From NCBI GenBank assembly GCA_024699005.1, contig JAILQN010000338.1, positions 1 through 11,693 of the forward strand: 11,693 bases of DNA, in the 5' to 3' direction. The position numbers and the translations under genes are program-made. The notes below the pieces were generated by a model that had not been told where the DNA came from, ran no database searches, and saw only the letters and a program-made list of their open reading frames with translations. This document shows, one piece after another, positions 1-6,845 of the stretch. Origin of the DNA: Clostridia bacterium (lineage in GTDB: Bacteria; Bacillota_A; Clostridia; Oscillospirales; Acutalibacteraceae). How positions within the stretch are numbered: position 1 is the first letter of the stretch; each line of letters begins with the position of its first letter.

Positions 1-119
1 GCAACGGTAGAAAAATCGTCATATTGGTATTACAGAAGCATCGGCTCAGTCTGGACAACCTATACGGCGGGATGTGATATTCTTTTGTATCCGATAATAT
101 TAGGTCTGGGATTAAATAA

Positions 120-608
120 TCACCGCATATAATTCTCAAAGGGGATCTCGCCCTCATAGCTCATACAGCGGAAGTTTTTATCGTCGTCAAGCAGACGCTG
201 TTCGGACGATTCCAGATCCCGTTTTGACGCCTTGTGTTTCAGGCGGTTTTCAGATTTGTTGCGCTGCAAACGGATATCCTGCGGGGCGATCAGTTCAGCG
301 TAATAAAACTCGGTTCCGTACGGCCGGAATATTTCTTTTACATGCTCTATATAGTCCCAGTCCGATTGGCAGTCGAACGCCCACATATATGTAAAAATCA
401 TGCCGTAGTTGTCGGACGCGGCAAATTCCCGGAAAATCAGTTCGCGCATTTCCCGGATTACTTTTCCGTTGAAAGCGCCGAAAATCTCCAGCACCGGCTC
501 GATCGTCATATGATTGTGGAAAAGCCGCAGGTCGGTGATCTTCATCAACTCCTGCCCGACGGTCATTTTGCCCACCGCCGCGTCGCCGATCAGAAATAAT
601 AATTTCAT
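120..608 (-). CDS. P-loop kinase-like nucleotide-binding protein, C-terminus probably truncated
   Basis: Small cytoplasmic P-loop protein of 162 residues. The N-terminus has a Walker A motif, GDAAVGKMT at residues 8-16, with Met where Ser/Thr is usual and Thr next. The motif NHMTIEP follows near residue 32, and a basic stretch, RLQRNKSENRLKHKASKR, lies near 113-130. This is the pattern of the shikimate-kinase-like 'AAA family ATPase' proteins found singly in Firmicutes, whose substrate is unknown. As I recall the family it runs some 15-20 residues beyond the conserved EGEIPFENY motif. Here the frame stops three codons after that motif, so the C-terminus seems cut. The start is supported by GGGAGG (complement of 619-624), nine bases before the ATG. 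The gene follows a terminator hairpin and looks monocistronic. The identification as a P-loop protein is firm; substrate and activity are unknown. Confidence 0.7.
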   Translation of the reverse strand: MKLLFLIGDAAVGKMTVGQELMKITDLRLFHNHMTIEPVLEIFGAFNGKVIREMRELIFREFAASDNYGMIFTYMWAFDCQSDWDYIEHVKEIFRPYGTEFYYAELIAPQDIRLQRNKSENRLKHKASKRDLESSEQRLLDDDKNFRCMSYEGEIPFENYMR

Positions 609-649
609 TTGCAGATGCCTCCCATCTGTTGCTGAATCAAAATTTACAG

Positions 650-678
650 AAAAAACGGCTCCGTTTTAAACGAAGCCG
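650..678 (-). terminator. Rho-independent terminator, minus strand
   Basis: On the minus strand an inverted repeat (656-678) has arms of about 11 bases, CGGCTTCGTTT and AAACGGAGCCG, with one mismatch and a very short loop. Six T residues (complement of 650-655) follow directly. It lies about 24 bases past the stop codon of the minus-strand frame at 702-788, which fits the 3' end of a gene now mostly missing. It also lies upstream of the kinase-like gene, so an attenuator role for that gene is possible but less likely. Confidence 0.7.
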
Positions 679-701
679 AAACCGTCTGACGTAAAATGAA
701 C

Positions 702-788
702 TTACCGGACAGACAAAACGGCATCGTATATAAGGGATATGGTTCGCTTCATTTTGTCCGCCTCGCCTTCGTTTGATATGGCGATATT
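702..788 (-). pseudogene. C-terminal remnant of an unidentified minus-strand gene
   Basis: An open minus-strand frame of 28 codons ends in TAA (complement of 702-704). It reads approximately NIAISNEGEADKM, then KRTISLIYDAVLSVR. The composition is protein-like and a strong terminator follows at normal distance, which suggests the tail of a real gene whose body was lost to the right, where the plus-strand dockerin gene and its promoter now stand. The frame is closed upstream by TAG (complement of 789-791). I do not recognise the family. The fragment is short, so chance is possible. Confidence 0.3.
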
Positions 789-861
789 CTACCATGATAT
801 TTCAGATAAATCAATACCGACATCCGTTGTTATGTAAAATCTGTATTTTATCATCTTTATG

Positions 862-891
862 TTGCAATTTATTGAGAAAAAGGGATATAAT
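862..891 (+). promoter_or_regulatory. Sigma-A promoter of the dockerin protein gene
   Basis: TTGCAA at 862-867 and a perfect TATAAT at 886-891 are separated by 18 bases. Transcription would begin near 898, giving a leader of about 50 bases before the ATG at 950. This also argues against the upstream in-frame starts at 773 and 890, which lie before or inside the promoter. Confidence 0.65.
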
Positions 892-949
892 GGTCACGTT
901 AAAGCTTAAAATGTCAGTTGATATTTTTGCAACAAAAGGAAGCGAAAAA

Positions 950-2230
950 ATGAAATATAACAACAAACTCATCTCTGTCATGCTTGCCATCGTTATGTTA
1001 TTCGGCTTTGCCGTATGTTCTGCCGCTCAGGCAGGGGAACTCTATCTTATAGGGGACGTTAATTTTGACGGGGGAGTCACAGCGGCCGACGCCCGACAGA
1101 TTCTTAGGTATACGTGTTCTCTTGAGAATTTCAGCGAGCTTCAGAAATCTGTCGCGGATTTTGACGGCAGCGGAGACGTGGCGGCGGCGGCGGCAAGAAG
1201 AGCCCTTCGTACTTCGGTCTGCCTCGAAACGGAATACTATCGCGATTCCGACGGAAAATATTATATATTTAATGACCTGAACGGCGGATATATCGAGGTT
1301 CGGGTGGGGTATTACTATTCTGACGGGCAGGAGATATCCTCGTATGATGATATTCCGGACCGCTCCGGTTACTTGTACTTTACTGACATCAGTTTTAACG
1401 TCCTGTATAAACCGGAGACGACTGTTGACCCGTTGCTGATTAAATCCGTTACGTTCTACGCGGTGGACTATGAGACTGGGGACTGGACCGAGCGGGAAAA
1501 ATGGGAGTATTCATATAAAAACAGGTATCCCGTCTCAAAGATCGTCTCATATCCCGGGAGTGATAATACCTCGGAAACAACCTTTGAATATGAATTTGAC
1601 GGGGATGTTCCCGTATCAATGACTCAATATGATGACGGCGTCAGGGCGTATACTTCGGAATATAACAACGGACGGCTTTTTGTATACAGTCAGTGTTTTG
1701 ATGACGGGATCAGTACAAGGCACCGGTTCTATTCTTACGGGAATAATGACGGTTTCTTTACGTCCGTGCTTCATTCCTCTCACGTCGCCGACTATGATGT
1801 TTCTATGCCATGTTATAACACGGAAGAAATTGATACCGTTATGGTTACATCGGTAAACGGTTTGCTCAAAAAAACTGTGAACAACGGCTTGTATACAAAC
1901 TGGCTTGACGGAGAGGACAGAGACTGGATGAGGTTTAACGGTACTTATACCGTGAACTACGACTCAATGGGAATCGTCACCTCAACTTCGTGCGCATACC
2001 GGAATGATCAGACGCCCAACGGATTGCGTTTTGAAATCACAAAAGAGGACGGGAGAGTGACCGCTGCGGTCAGAAAGTCGTATTCTGAAAACAATCCCGA
2101 AGAGACGAAAGAATTGAAAGCGGTGTTTGAATATACCGATATACCGGTCGACCCCGCCAGATATTCACTGATGATAAACGCTCACTTGATGGAAGAGGGT
2201 AATAATTATTACGTATATAACTGGTATTGA
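950..2230 (+). CDS. Secreted dockerin type I protein with uncharacterised body
   Basis: Secreted protein of 426 residues. The ATG at 950 is chosen because AAAGGA lies nine bases upstream and the product then starts with a classic signal peptide: MKYNNK, a hydrophobic core ISVMLAIVMLFGFAVC, then SAAQA as a likely cleavage site. A dockerin domain follows at about residues 33-90. Its first calcium loop is good (GDVNFDGGVTAADARQILRY). In the second (DFDGSGDVAAAAARR) the expected Thr and last Asp ligand are both Ala. The remaining 330 residues are rich in Tyr, Asp and Gly, with stretches reminiscent of YD/RHS-like secreted proteins (for example YEYEFDGDVPVSMTQYDDG), and have no recognisable catalytic domain. 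Dockerins dock to cohesins in cellulosome-like assemblies or on the cell surface; no cohesin is in the window. It is monocistronic, with its own promoter and a terminator hairpin. The dockerin call is firm; the role of the body is unknown. Confidence 0.8.
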   Translation: MKYNNKLISVMLAIVMLFGFAVCSAAQAGELYLIGDVNFDGGVTAADARQILRYTCSLENFSELQKSVADFDGSGDVAAAAARRALRTSVCLETEYYRDSDGKYYIFNDLNGGYIEVRVGYYYSDGQEISSYDDIPDRSGYLYFTDISFNVLYKPETTVDPLLIKSVTFYAVDYETGDWTEREKWEYSYKNRYPVSKIVSYPGSDNTSETTFEYEFDGDVPVSMTQYDDGVRAYTSEYNNGRLFVYSQCFDDGISTRHRFYSYGNNDGFFTSVLHSSHVADYDVSMPCYNTEEIDTVMVTSVNGLLKKTVNNGLYTNWLDGEDRDWMRFNGTYTVNYDSMGIVTSTSCAYRNDQTPNGLRFEITKEDGRVTAAVRKSYSENNPEETKELKAVFEYTDIPVDPARYSLMINAHLMEEGNNYYVYNWY

Positions 2231-2336
2231 CGGTTTTATTCCGGGACTGCGCGCGATACATGTCTGTGATTTTCAATAATGATTATTCACTGTATCGGTA
2301 GCCGAACCCCTCCGAATTTCAAATAAATAATCGGCG

Positions 2337-2379
2337 CCGCCCGGTGTATCCTGTCGATATGCCGGGCGGTCAGCTTTTT
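2337..2379 (+). terminator. Probable Rho-independent terminator after the dockerin gene
   Basis: A perfect 8-bp stem joins CCGCCCGG (2337-2344) to CCGGGCGG (2362-2369), with G-T pairs possible on both sides and a loop of about 17 bases. A run of five T (2375-2379) comes five bases after the stem. The gap between stem and T-run is longer than ideal, so it may be weak. The rest of 2231-2435 holds nothing else I can identify. Confidence 0.55.
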
Positions 2380-2435
2380 ATAATGGTTTTTACAATAATA
2401 AATTATGTTCAACGGGGCAATGAGATCAACGTGTG

Positions 2436-2610
2436 TTAATGCGCTTTTTTAAGAACCTCAAGCATCCTTCTTAGCGGGCCGATAGTCGCGCCGTATTTCA
2501 TAGCTCCGCCCCAGGTTTTATATTTTGGCTCTGTCAGTCGCTCCAGCTCAGCGATCGCTTCTTCGGTCGTCGTCGGATGTCTGAAATCGTAAAACTCTCC
2601 GTATGCAGAG
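2436..2610 (-). pseudogene. C-terminal fragment of an unidentified minus-strand protein
   Basis: On the minus strand a frame ending in TAA (complement of 2436-2438) reads GEFYDFRHPTTTEEAIAELE, then RLTEPKYKTWGGAMKYGATI, then GPLRRMLEVLKKAH. The composition and the regular helices make this a convincing protein tail. The frame is closed on its upstream side by a TGA (complement of 2646-2648). From about 2593 the other strand carries the start of the helicase fragment, so the body of this gene is missing. No start codon with a ribosome site is present. I do not recognise the family. The right border is approximate, because the junction can only be placed somewhere in 2593-2645. Confidence 0.5.
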
Positions 2611-3380
2611 TTAGACGAAGTAATTATCGCTGCGGATAGTGTGGTTCAATCTGAGGACAAAGCGCTTGATGAGTCTTTAAGACCTTTGCTTGAGACCGCT
2701 ATATCAACTGCAAAAGCCGAAAAACAAGAAGTTCCTGAGATGCCCGTGACTGAAGAAGAAATAAAAACAGCGACGAGTACTCTCGATAAAGTGGAATACT
2801 CTTCAGTTTTGGATAAACTTAGAGAAGCCAAGACGAACCTTGAAAACAGTATCAAGCAATATGCACTTGTCAATCCTGCAGACAATGAGGTGCTGCGAAA
2901 GAAGTATAAAGTACAGCCGGAATACGATTACATTGACAATTCTGTCTATAAAACATTTTTGGCCTGCGATCCCGTCAGTGATGAGATCCTTCTTCATTAT
3001 CATTACCGGTGTCACAGGAAAATTATCGAATTCAACAATAAAAAGTATTACAATGGAAAACTAAGCGTGGAAAGCAATGTGGAGAGCAACACCCCGCTGG
3101 TTTTTGTTGACGTAAAAGAAAGTGGTGCCGATATCAAGAATACCGCCCCCGAGGAGGCGGAACAAATTCTTCAATACGTGCAGAAACACCCCGAACAGAA
3201 TGTGGGGATCATTACGCCGTTTACCAATCAAAGAGAGTTGATTGAAAGCGGATTAAAAAAGATCGGAAGAAAAGACGTGACCTGCGGAACTGTTCACGCA
3301 TTTCAGGGAGATGAAAAAGACGTAATCCTGTTTTCCCTCGGCTTATCAAAAATAACAGGAGTCAAAACCTACGATTTCTT
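2593..3380 (+). pseudogene. Superfamily 1 DNA/RNA helicase fragment, both ends missing
   Basis: The open frame runs on from 2593, after a TAA at 2590, with no credible start or ribosome site. It carries the later part of an AAA_11/AAA_12-type (UPF1-like) helicase: LHYHYRCHRKIIEFNN (from about 2993), the motif IV region VGIITPFTNQRELI (about 3203-3244), and the motif V region TVHAFQGDEKDVILFSL (about 3289-3340). The nucleotide-binding motifs I and II that should come first are absent, and so is the arginine-bearing motif VI that should follow. After KTYDF (about 3377) the protein stops looking like a helicase. The frame continues to 3582 only by running through the promoter and first codons of the alpha-galactosidase gene. 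The left border lies opposite a minus-strand gene tail. It cannot encode a working helicase. Confidence 0.7.
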
Positions 3381-3387
3381 ATTTCCT

Positions 3388-3404
3388 GGGAATTGCATAT
3401 TCCC
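3388..3404. promoter_or_regulatory. Palindrome over the -35 box, candidate operator
   Basis: A perfect inverted repeat, GGGAAT (3388-3393) and ATTCCC (3399-3404), with a 5-base centre overlaps the -35 hexamer TTGCAT (3393-3398). This position suits a repressor controlling the alpha-galactosidase gene. No regulator gene is adjacent, so the binding protein is unknown, and a 6-bp arm can occur by chance. Confidence 0.4.
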
Positions 3405-3421
3405 TTCGGTGATGCTATACT
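3393..3421 (+). promoter_or_regulatory. Sigma-A promoter of the alpha-galactosidase gene
   Basis: TTGCAT at 3393-3398 and TATACT at 3416-3421 are separated by exactly 17 bases. Transcription would start near 3428, about 35 bases before the ATG at 3464. It lies just right of the helicase fragment, so the glycosidase gene arrived with, or kept, its own promoter. Confidence 0.65.
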
Positions 3422-3463
3422 GTAAATATGCTGACGCAAATTGCAAAGGGGTAACGGAATCAG

Positions 3464-5530
3464 ATGAAAACGCTGCTTTATCAGTCCGGCTTTTATTCGT
3501 TATATACGGGCGAGGGCGCCGCGCTGCGGTATTGCCTTGCCGATCCGGCCGCGGAGATCCCGTTTTCGTGGCCGGTACTTGAAATCGACGGAGAGATCGT
3601 CTCCGCCGCGCCGGAAACCATAGAGATCACGGATCGCCGGTTTGTGAACGGCGATATTGAAGAGCTCACGCTGGCGGGCGCGTTCGGCGGCAAATTCACG
3701 CTCACGGTAAAGCTGCGCGTCTGCGCCGCCACGCCGTTTCTCCGGGTATCTTACGCGGTTTCCGCATCGTCTCCCGCCTATCTCACAAAGCAGAACGGCG
3801 AACGGCTGACCTATCTGCAATGGCCGCGCAATGACGCCGCCGTGCGCACCGAGATCCGCCTTTCGGAATATAACCGCCTGGCCCACGGCTATGCGCTCAA
3901 AGAGCTGCCGGCTTTTCAGCACGAAGAAGAACTGATCGGTCCCCTGCTGGCGGAGGAACGGGAGGGCTATGCGATGCTCGCCGCCTACGAGCACGGCTCC
4001 ACAGCGCCGGATACATACGTCTGCTTCGCCGAAACGGATGCGGGCACGGAGATCCGTGCCGTGAAGGGCAATTATCCAAACCGGCATCCCCTCCACGCGC
4101 ATCCGCTGGAAACGATCTGGTTCCAGCTGGGCGCGGTAAAGGGCGATAAAAACGCGCTGGCCCGGGCCTACCGCGCCTTTCAGCTCTCGTACTGCACGCT
4201 GAACGCCGAAAGCCGCAGGCCGTATATTTTTTACAACACCTGGGCGTTTCAGGAACGCAACAAATTCTATAACAAGCAATGGTACCTTACTTCCATGCGG
4301 CAGGAGCGGATCGAGCAGGAGATCGGGATCGCCCACAAAATGGGCGTGGACGTGTTCGTCCTCGACGCCGGCTGGTTCCGGAAAGCCGGCGACTGGCTCG
4401 TGAACCGGGACCGTTTCCCGGACGGAATGGCGCATATCCGGGATCTGCTGGATGCCCGGGGCATGAAGCTCGGCCTGTGGTTCGGGCCCACCTCCGCGGC
4501 GCTGAGCAGCGAGATCCTGCAGCGGCATCCCAAGGACCTCACCTGTCTGGAGGGCGAAACGCCCGGCTCCTACGGCGTGTGGGAGACAGAGGAAAGCTAC
4601 GAAATGTGCATGGCCTCCTCCTTCTGGGAGGATTTCGCGGACCGCCTGATCTATCTTGCCCAAACGCTGGGCGTGCGCTATTTCAAGTGGGACGGCGTTG
4701 GGATGTACGGCTGCGACAGAGCGAACCACTACCACGGCGACGAAAACACCACGGCGCAGGACCGGCACGATTGCTACAGCTTTTCGGCCGGCGTCTATCT
4801 TTCCAAGGCCGCAGATAAGCTCTGCGCCGCCGTGCCGGACGCCATCGTGGATATGGATATCACCGAATGCGGGCGATACGTGGGCCTCGGCTTCCTCTCC
4901 AGCGGCAAATACTTCGCCATCAACAACGGCCCCTATTTTCAGGATTACGATATCTCCATGCCGGGGGACGTGTGGTCCAATATGTTCGTGCAGCCCGGCG
5001 CCGCGCGGACGTGGATCATGCGGCAGGGCCTCAGCTTTGATAAATGGATCCCCTCCGTGCTGACGATGGCGCACTATCTGCCGGACGATCCGGAGCGCTC
5101 GCAGCTGATGAATCTCGCCTCCCTGATGCTGGGGCAGAACGGGATCTGGGGCGATTTGCCGGGCGTTTCGGAAGAAGGCGTGGCGCTCTTCGGCAAAGTG
5201 CTGGGGATCTATAAGCGGCTGCGGGACGATATCACCCGCGCGTATCCCGTGGTTTACGGCCAGCCGGGCGAGGCGCTGGAGGTATACGAGAAAATAAACG
5301 AAGAAACCGGGCGCGGCATGGTGGCGCTGTTCGGCAATCAGAGCGGCGGCTATACCTACCGGCTTTCCGCGAACGCAAGCGAAAACGCGATCGTATTCGG
5401 CCCCGCCGAACTCAAAAAGGACGGCGATAAAACCGTGATCCGCACACAGTTCACCGCCCCCGAAGCCGCGATCGTGTTCTTTGGCGAAACGCCGGACGGT
5501 GATCTTGAAACTGTGACAGGAAAGAAGTGA
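3464..5530 (+). CDS. Alpha-galactosidase, GH36/clan GH-D type, cytoplasmic
   Basis: Glycoside hydrolase of 688 residues, close to the usual GH36 length. An N-terminal beta-sandwich (about 1-260) is followed by a TIM barrel: RPYIFYNTWAF, then VDVFVLDAGWF (about 300), then MKLGLWFGP (about 335), then the nucleophile motif YFKWDG with Asp410. A DMDITECGRY segment (about 460-472) lies where the family carries its acid/base region, but that residue cannot be placed with confidence. A small beta domain ends the protein. There is no signal peptide, so it probably splits imported alpha-galactosides such as melibiose or raffinose inside the cell. AAAGGGG at 3445-3451 is the likely ribosome site, with a slightly long spacer of 12. 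The gene is clearly more GC-rich, with G/C-ending codons, than its neighbours, which suggests a different history. The next gene starts within its stop codon. The exact specificity within clan GH-D is uncertain. Confidence 0.85.
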   Translation: MKTLLYQSGFYSLYTGEGAALRYCLADPAAEIPFSWPVLEIDGEIVSAAPETIEITDRRFVNGDIEELTLAGAFGGKFTLTVKLRVCAATPFLRVSYAVSASSPAYLTKQNGERLTYLQWPRNDAAVRTEIRLSEYNRLAHGYALKELPAFQHEEELIGPLLAEEREGYAMLAAYEHGSTAPDTYVCFAETDAGTEIRAVKGNYPNRHPLHAHPLETIWFQLGAVKGDKNALARAYRAFQLSYCTLNAESRRPYIFYNTWAFQERNKFYNKQWYLTSMRQERIEQEIGIAHKMGVDVFVLDAGWFRKAGDWLVNRDRFPDGMAHIRDLLDARGMKLGLWFGPTSAALSSEILQRHPKDLTCLEGETPGSYGVWETEESYEMCMASSFWEDFADRLIYLAQTLGVRYFKWDGVGMYGCDRANHYHGDENTTAQDRHDCYSFSAGVYLSKAADKLCAAVPDAIVDMDITECGRYVGLGFLSSGKYFAINNGPYFQDYDISMPGDVWSNMFVQPGAARTWIMRQGLSFDKWIPSVLTMAHYLPDDPERSQLMNLASLMLGQNGIWGDLPGVSEEGVALFGKVLGIYKRLRDDITRAYPVVYGQPGEALEVYEKINEETGRGMVALFGNQSGGYTYRLSANASENAIVFGPAELKKDGDKTVIRTQFTAPEAAIVFFGETPDGDLETVTGKK

Positions 5531-5606
5531 AGCATATGAAACCGATCGTCGGCGTGATGCCGTTATGGGATGATGAGAAAGATAGCATCTGGATGCTGCC
5601 GGGTTC
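5527..5606 (+). pseudogene. N-terminal fragment of a peptidase C26 glutamine amidotransferase
   Basis: A coding start overlaps the glycosidase stop as GTGA (GTG 5527), with an alternative ATG at 5536. It reads MKPIVGVMPLWDDEKDSIWM, then LPG, the typical N-terminus of class I glutamine amidotransferase-like (gamma-glutamyl-gamma-aminobutyrate hydrolase, PuuD-type) proteins of about 240 residues. After LPG, near 5606, similarity ends and the plus frame runs on to 5850 only through the antisense of an integrase. The catalytic Cys-His-Glu residues of this family lie further on, so none are present. The tight overlap suggests it was once co-transcribed with the glycosidase. Confidence 0.65.
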
Positions 5607-5961
5607 TGAAATATCAATGCAGTCCCAGGTTAATCCCAACATTTCCCCTATTCGCAGAGAACAACAAAACGCTAAGTTTAACGCCAGTTTTATTATGTCA
5701 TCATCACATAATTCAATAGCCCGAAATAATGTATCCGCATCCCATATCTCTCTCTTTTTTTGGTTCGGATTTGGGAACAGTTGCATTTACACATGGGTTT
5801 TTACTTATGAGTTCCCATTTTACAGCTTGGTTGAAAGCACTTCTCAATAGCTGGTGGATATGCTTGACTGTGCTGGCAGTTACGTACTCTGTTCTTGCTT
5901 TTCGATTATTTGATGACACAGCCTTGAATTTCAGAAGGCTTTGATAAATCAGTTTTATCAA
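5607..5961 (-). pseudogene. Tyrosine recombinase/integrase fragment, frameshifted and truncated
   Basis: The minus strand carries the middle of a phage/ICE-type integrase. The core-binding SAM-like domain (VTASTVKHIHQLLRSAFNQA, then VKWELISKNPC, about 5775-5890) comes first. The start of the catalytic domain follows, with box I containing the first catalytic Arg (CCSLRIGEMLGLTWDCIDIS, about 5610-5675). The two parts are in different frames. The shift is at a run of seven A (complement of 5755-5761), and removing one A restores EPKKREIWDAD. The rest of the catalytic domain (His-x-x-Arg and the Tyr nucleophile) is missing, cut where the C26 fragment begins. At the other end similarity is lost near 5961, so the N-terminal arm-binding domain is gone too. 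It cannot be active. Confidence 0.75.
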
Positions 5962-5977
5962 ACCGCAGAACCACGAT

Positions 5978-6745
5978 GTGAAAAAGACGAAAAAATATCG
6001 CAGTCAGATCGGGCGTGCGGACAACATGGACTATCGCATTGATTTTAAGTCGGATCATAACCATGTGGTTACGGTCAATCAGGATCCCGAACAGTTTACG
6101 TGTACCGAAGAAGCAGAAATAGCAAATGAACTGAATGGTCTGCTGAACTGGTGGACGCAGTCATCCTACGATTATTATCACGAATGGATTTCAGAAACCG
6201 TGGAGTCGATGAAAAAAGCTGGATTGATCAGAGAAAAACTGCTGATTGCCGGTGATGAAGTGGACGCTGTATATTTTCATTTGCCGGATGAGCCTGACGG
6301 ATATTTGAGCAACTGGTATATTTCGCCATTTGATTTGGACGGAAAGCATTTCACATCAGTCGAGCAGTATATCATGTACAGAAAATGTTTGGCGTTTGGT
6401 GACACGGATTCCGCGGAAGCAGTTCTAAAAACGGACGATACGGCACAGCAGCAGAAAATCGGCAGAAACGCATCCGGTTACATCGATTCGGTCTGGACGG
6501 GAATGCGGCAGATGGTTGCCGTTCGCGGACTACTCGCAAAATTCAGCCAAAACGATAATCTGAAACAAAAACTGTTGGCAACAGATAACGCTGTTCTCGT
6601 CGAATGCGCCGGATCAGATAAGATTTGGGCTTGCGGTGTTCGACTGAATGATGATCGAAAGAAAGACGCTTTCAACTGGTCTGGACAAAACATATTGGGC
6701 TTTGCCCTGATGGAAGTGCGAGAGCTGATGAAAACAAATCAATAA
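5978..6745 (+). CDS. NADAR (YbiA-like) domain protein with N-terminal extension
   Basis: Protein of 255 residues. From about residue 97 it is a NADAR domain (VYFHLPDEPDGYLSNWYISP, FTSVEQYIMYRKCLAFGD, MVAVRGLLAKFSQN, LVECAGSDKIWACG, NILGFALMEVRELM). Members include YbiA, which cleaves the N-glycosidic bond of riboflavin-pathway intermediates, and proteins reported to remove ADP-ribose from guanine bases beside DarT1 toxins. No DarT gene is visible here. Residues 17-95 form a separate acidic region with many Trp and Tyr (LNGLLNWWTQSSYDYYHEWI) that I do not recognise. The start is uncertain. GTG 5978 gives the full frame but lies at the edge of the integrase remnant and has no clear ribosome site; ATG 6026 (residue 17) is the alternative. 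The first 16 residues may be left from a longer protein. Confidence 0.75.
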   Translation: MKKTKKYRSQIGRADNMDYRIDFKSDHNHVVTVNQDPEQFTCTEEAEIANELNGLLNWWTQSSYDYYHEWISETVESMKKAGLIREKLLIAGDEVDAVYFHLPDEPDGYLSNWYISPFDLDGKHFTSVEQYIMYRKCLAFGDTDSAEAVLKTDDTAQQQKIGRNASGYIDSVWTGMRQMVAVRGLLAKFSQNDNLKQKLLATDNAVLVECAGSDKIWACGVRLNDDRKKDAFNWSGQNILGFALMEVRELMKTNQ

Positions 6746-6780
6746 TGCATAATCTTATGATGGTCATGATACTGTGTTAT

Positions 6781-6827
6781 GTTTTTCCCTGTTGCAGTTT
6801 TAAAATAGATGCAGTATAATCATCTTG
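6781..6827 (+). repeat. 47-bp direct repeat, copy 1, containing a promoter
   Basis: This segment matches 11647-11693 over 47 bases with five mismatches and no gaps. The best-conserved parts are CCCTGTTGCAG around the -35 box and GCAGTATAATCATCTTG, from just before the -10 box to the likely start site. Conservation past the -10 box is more than two unrelated promoters would share. The copies therefore seem to derive from one another, or to be under common regulation. Confidence 0.85.
6792..6820 (+). promoter_or_regulatory. Strong sigma-A promoter of the redox locus
   Basis: TTGCAG at 6792-6797, 17 bases, and a perfect TATAAT at 6815-6820. The predicted start near 6827 leaves only about 19 bases before the ATG at 6846. 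The small palindrome CTG-TTG-CAG overlaps the -35 box. It is positioned to transcribe the genes from 6846 as far as the terminator at 10184. Confidence 0.75.
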
Positions 6828-6845
6828 CAAGCATAATCTCATGAC

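Larger units (their letters stand above)
6747..6844 (+). repeat. Short direct repeat bracketing the promoter segment
   Basis: GCATAATCTTATGA (6747-6760) recurs as GCATAATCTCATGA (6831-6844), 13 of 14 identical and 84 bases apart. The first copy begins just after the NADAR stop. The second ends two bases before the ATG of the truncated rubredoxin gene. The 47-bp promoter repeat lies between. It may mark how this promoter segment was joined in, or be coincidence in AT-rich sequence. Confidence 0.4.

Noticed and set aside
1..132. Open plus-strand frame of 43 codons entering from the left edge and ending in TAA at 130-132
   Set aside because: It could be the tail of a gene starting outside the window, but it resembles nothing I know, and its last codons overlap the minus-strand kinase gene. 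There is too little to call.
234..599. Plus-strand open frame inside the kinase-like gene
   Set aside because: It is antisense to a gene with a clear Walker A motif and ribosome site, and has no start signal of its own.
650..678. Riboswitch or attenuator in the leader of the kinase-like gene
   Set aside because: There is only a simple terminator hairpin with no alternative pairing, and a gene-tail-like frame precedes it, so an ordinary terminator is the simpler reading.
773..949. N-terminal extension of the dockerin gene
   Set aside because: The promoter at 862-891, the ribosome site at 935-940 and the signal peptide all place the start at 950.
3500..5617. 705-codon open frame on the minus strand opposite the alpha-galactosidase
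   Set aside because: It has no ribosome site, an implausible His/Arg/Ala-rich composition and no domains. It is the antisense shadow of a GC-rich gene.
5607..5850. Plus-strand continuation of the C26 frame
   Set aside because: It is the antisense of the integrase remnant. The C26 similarity ends at about 5606.
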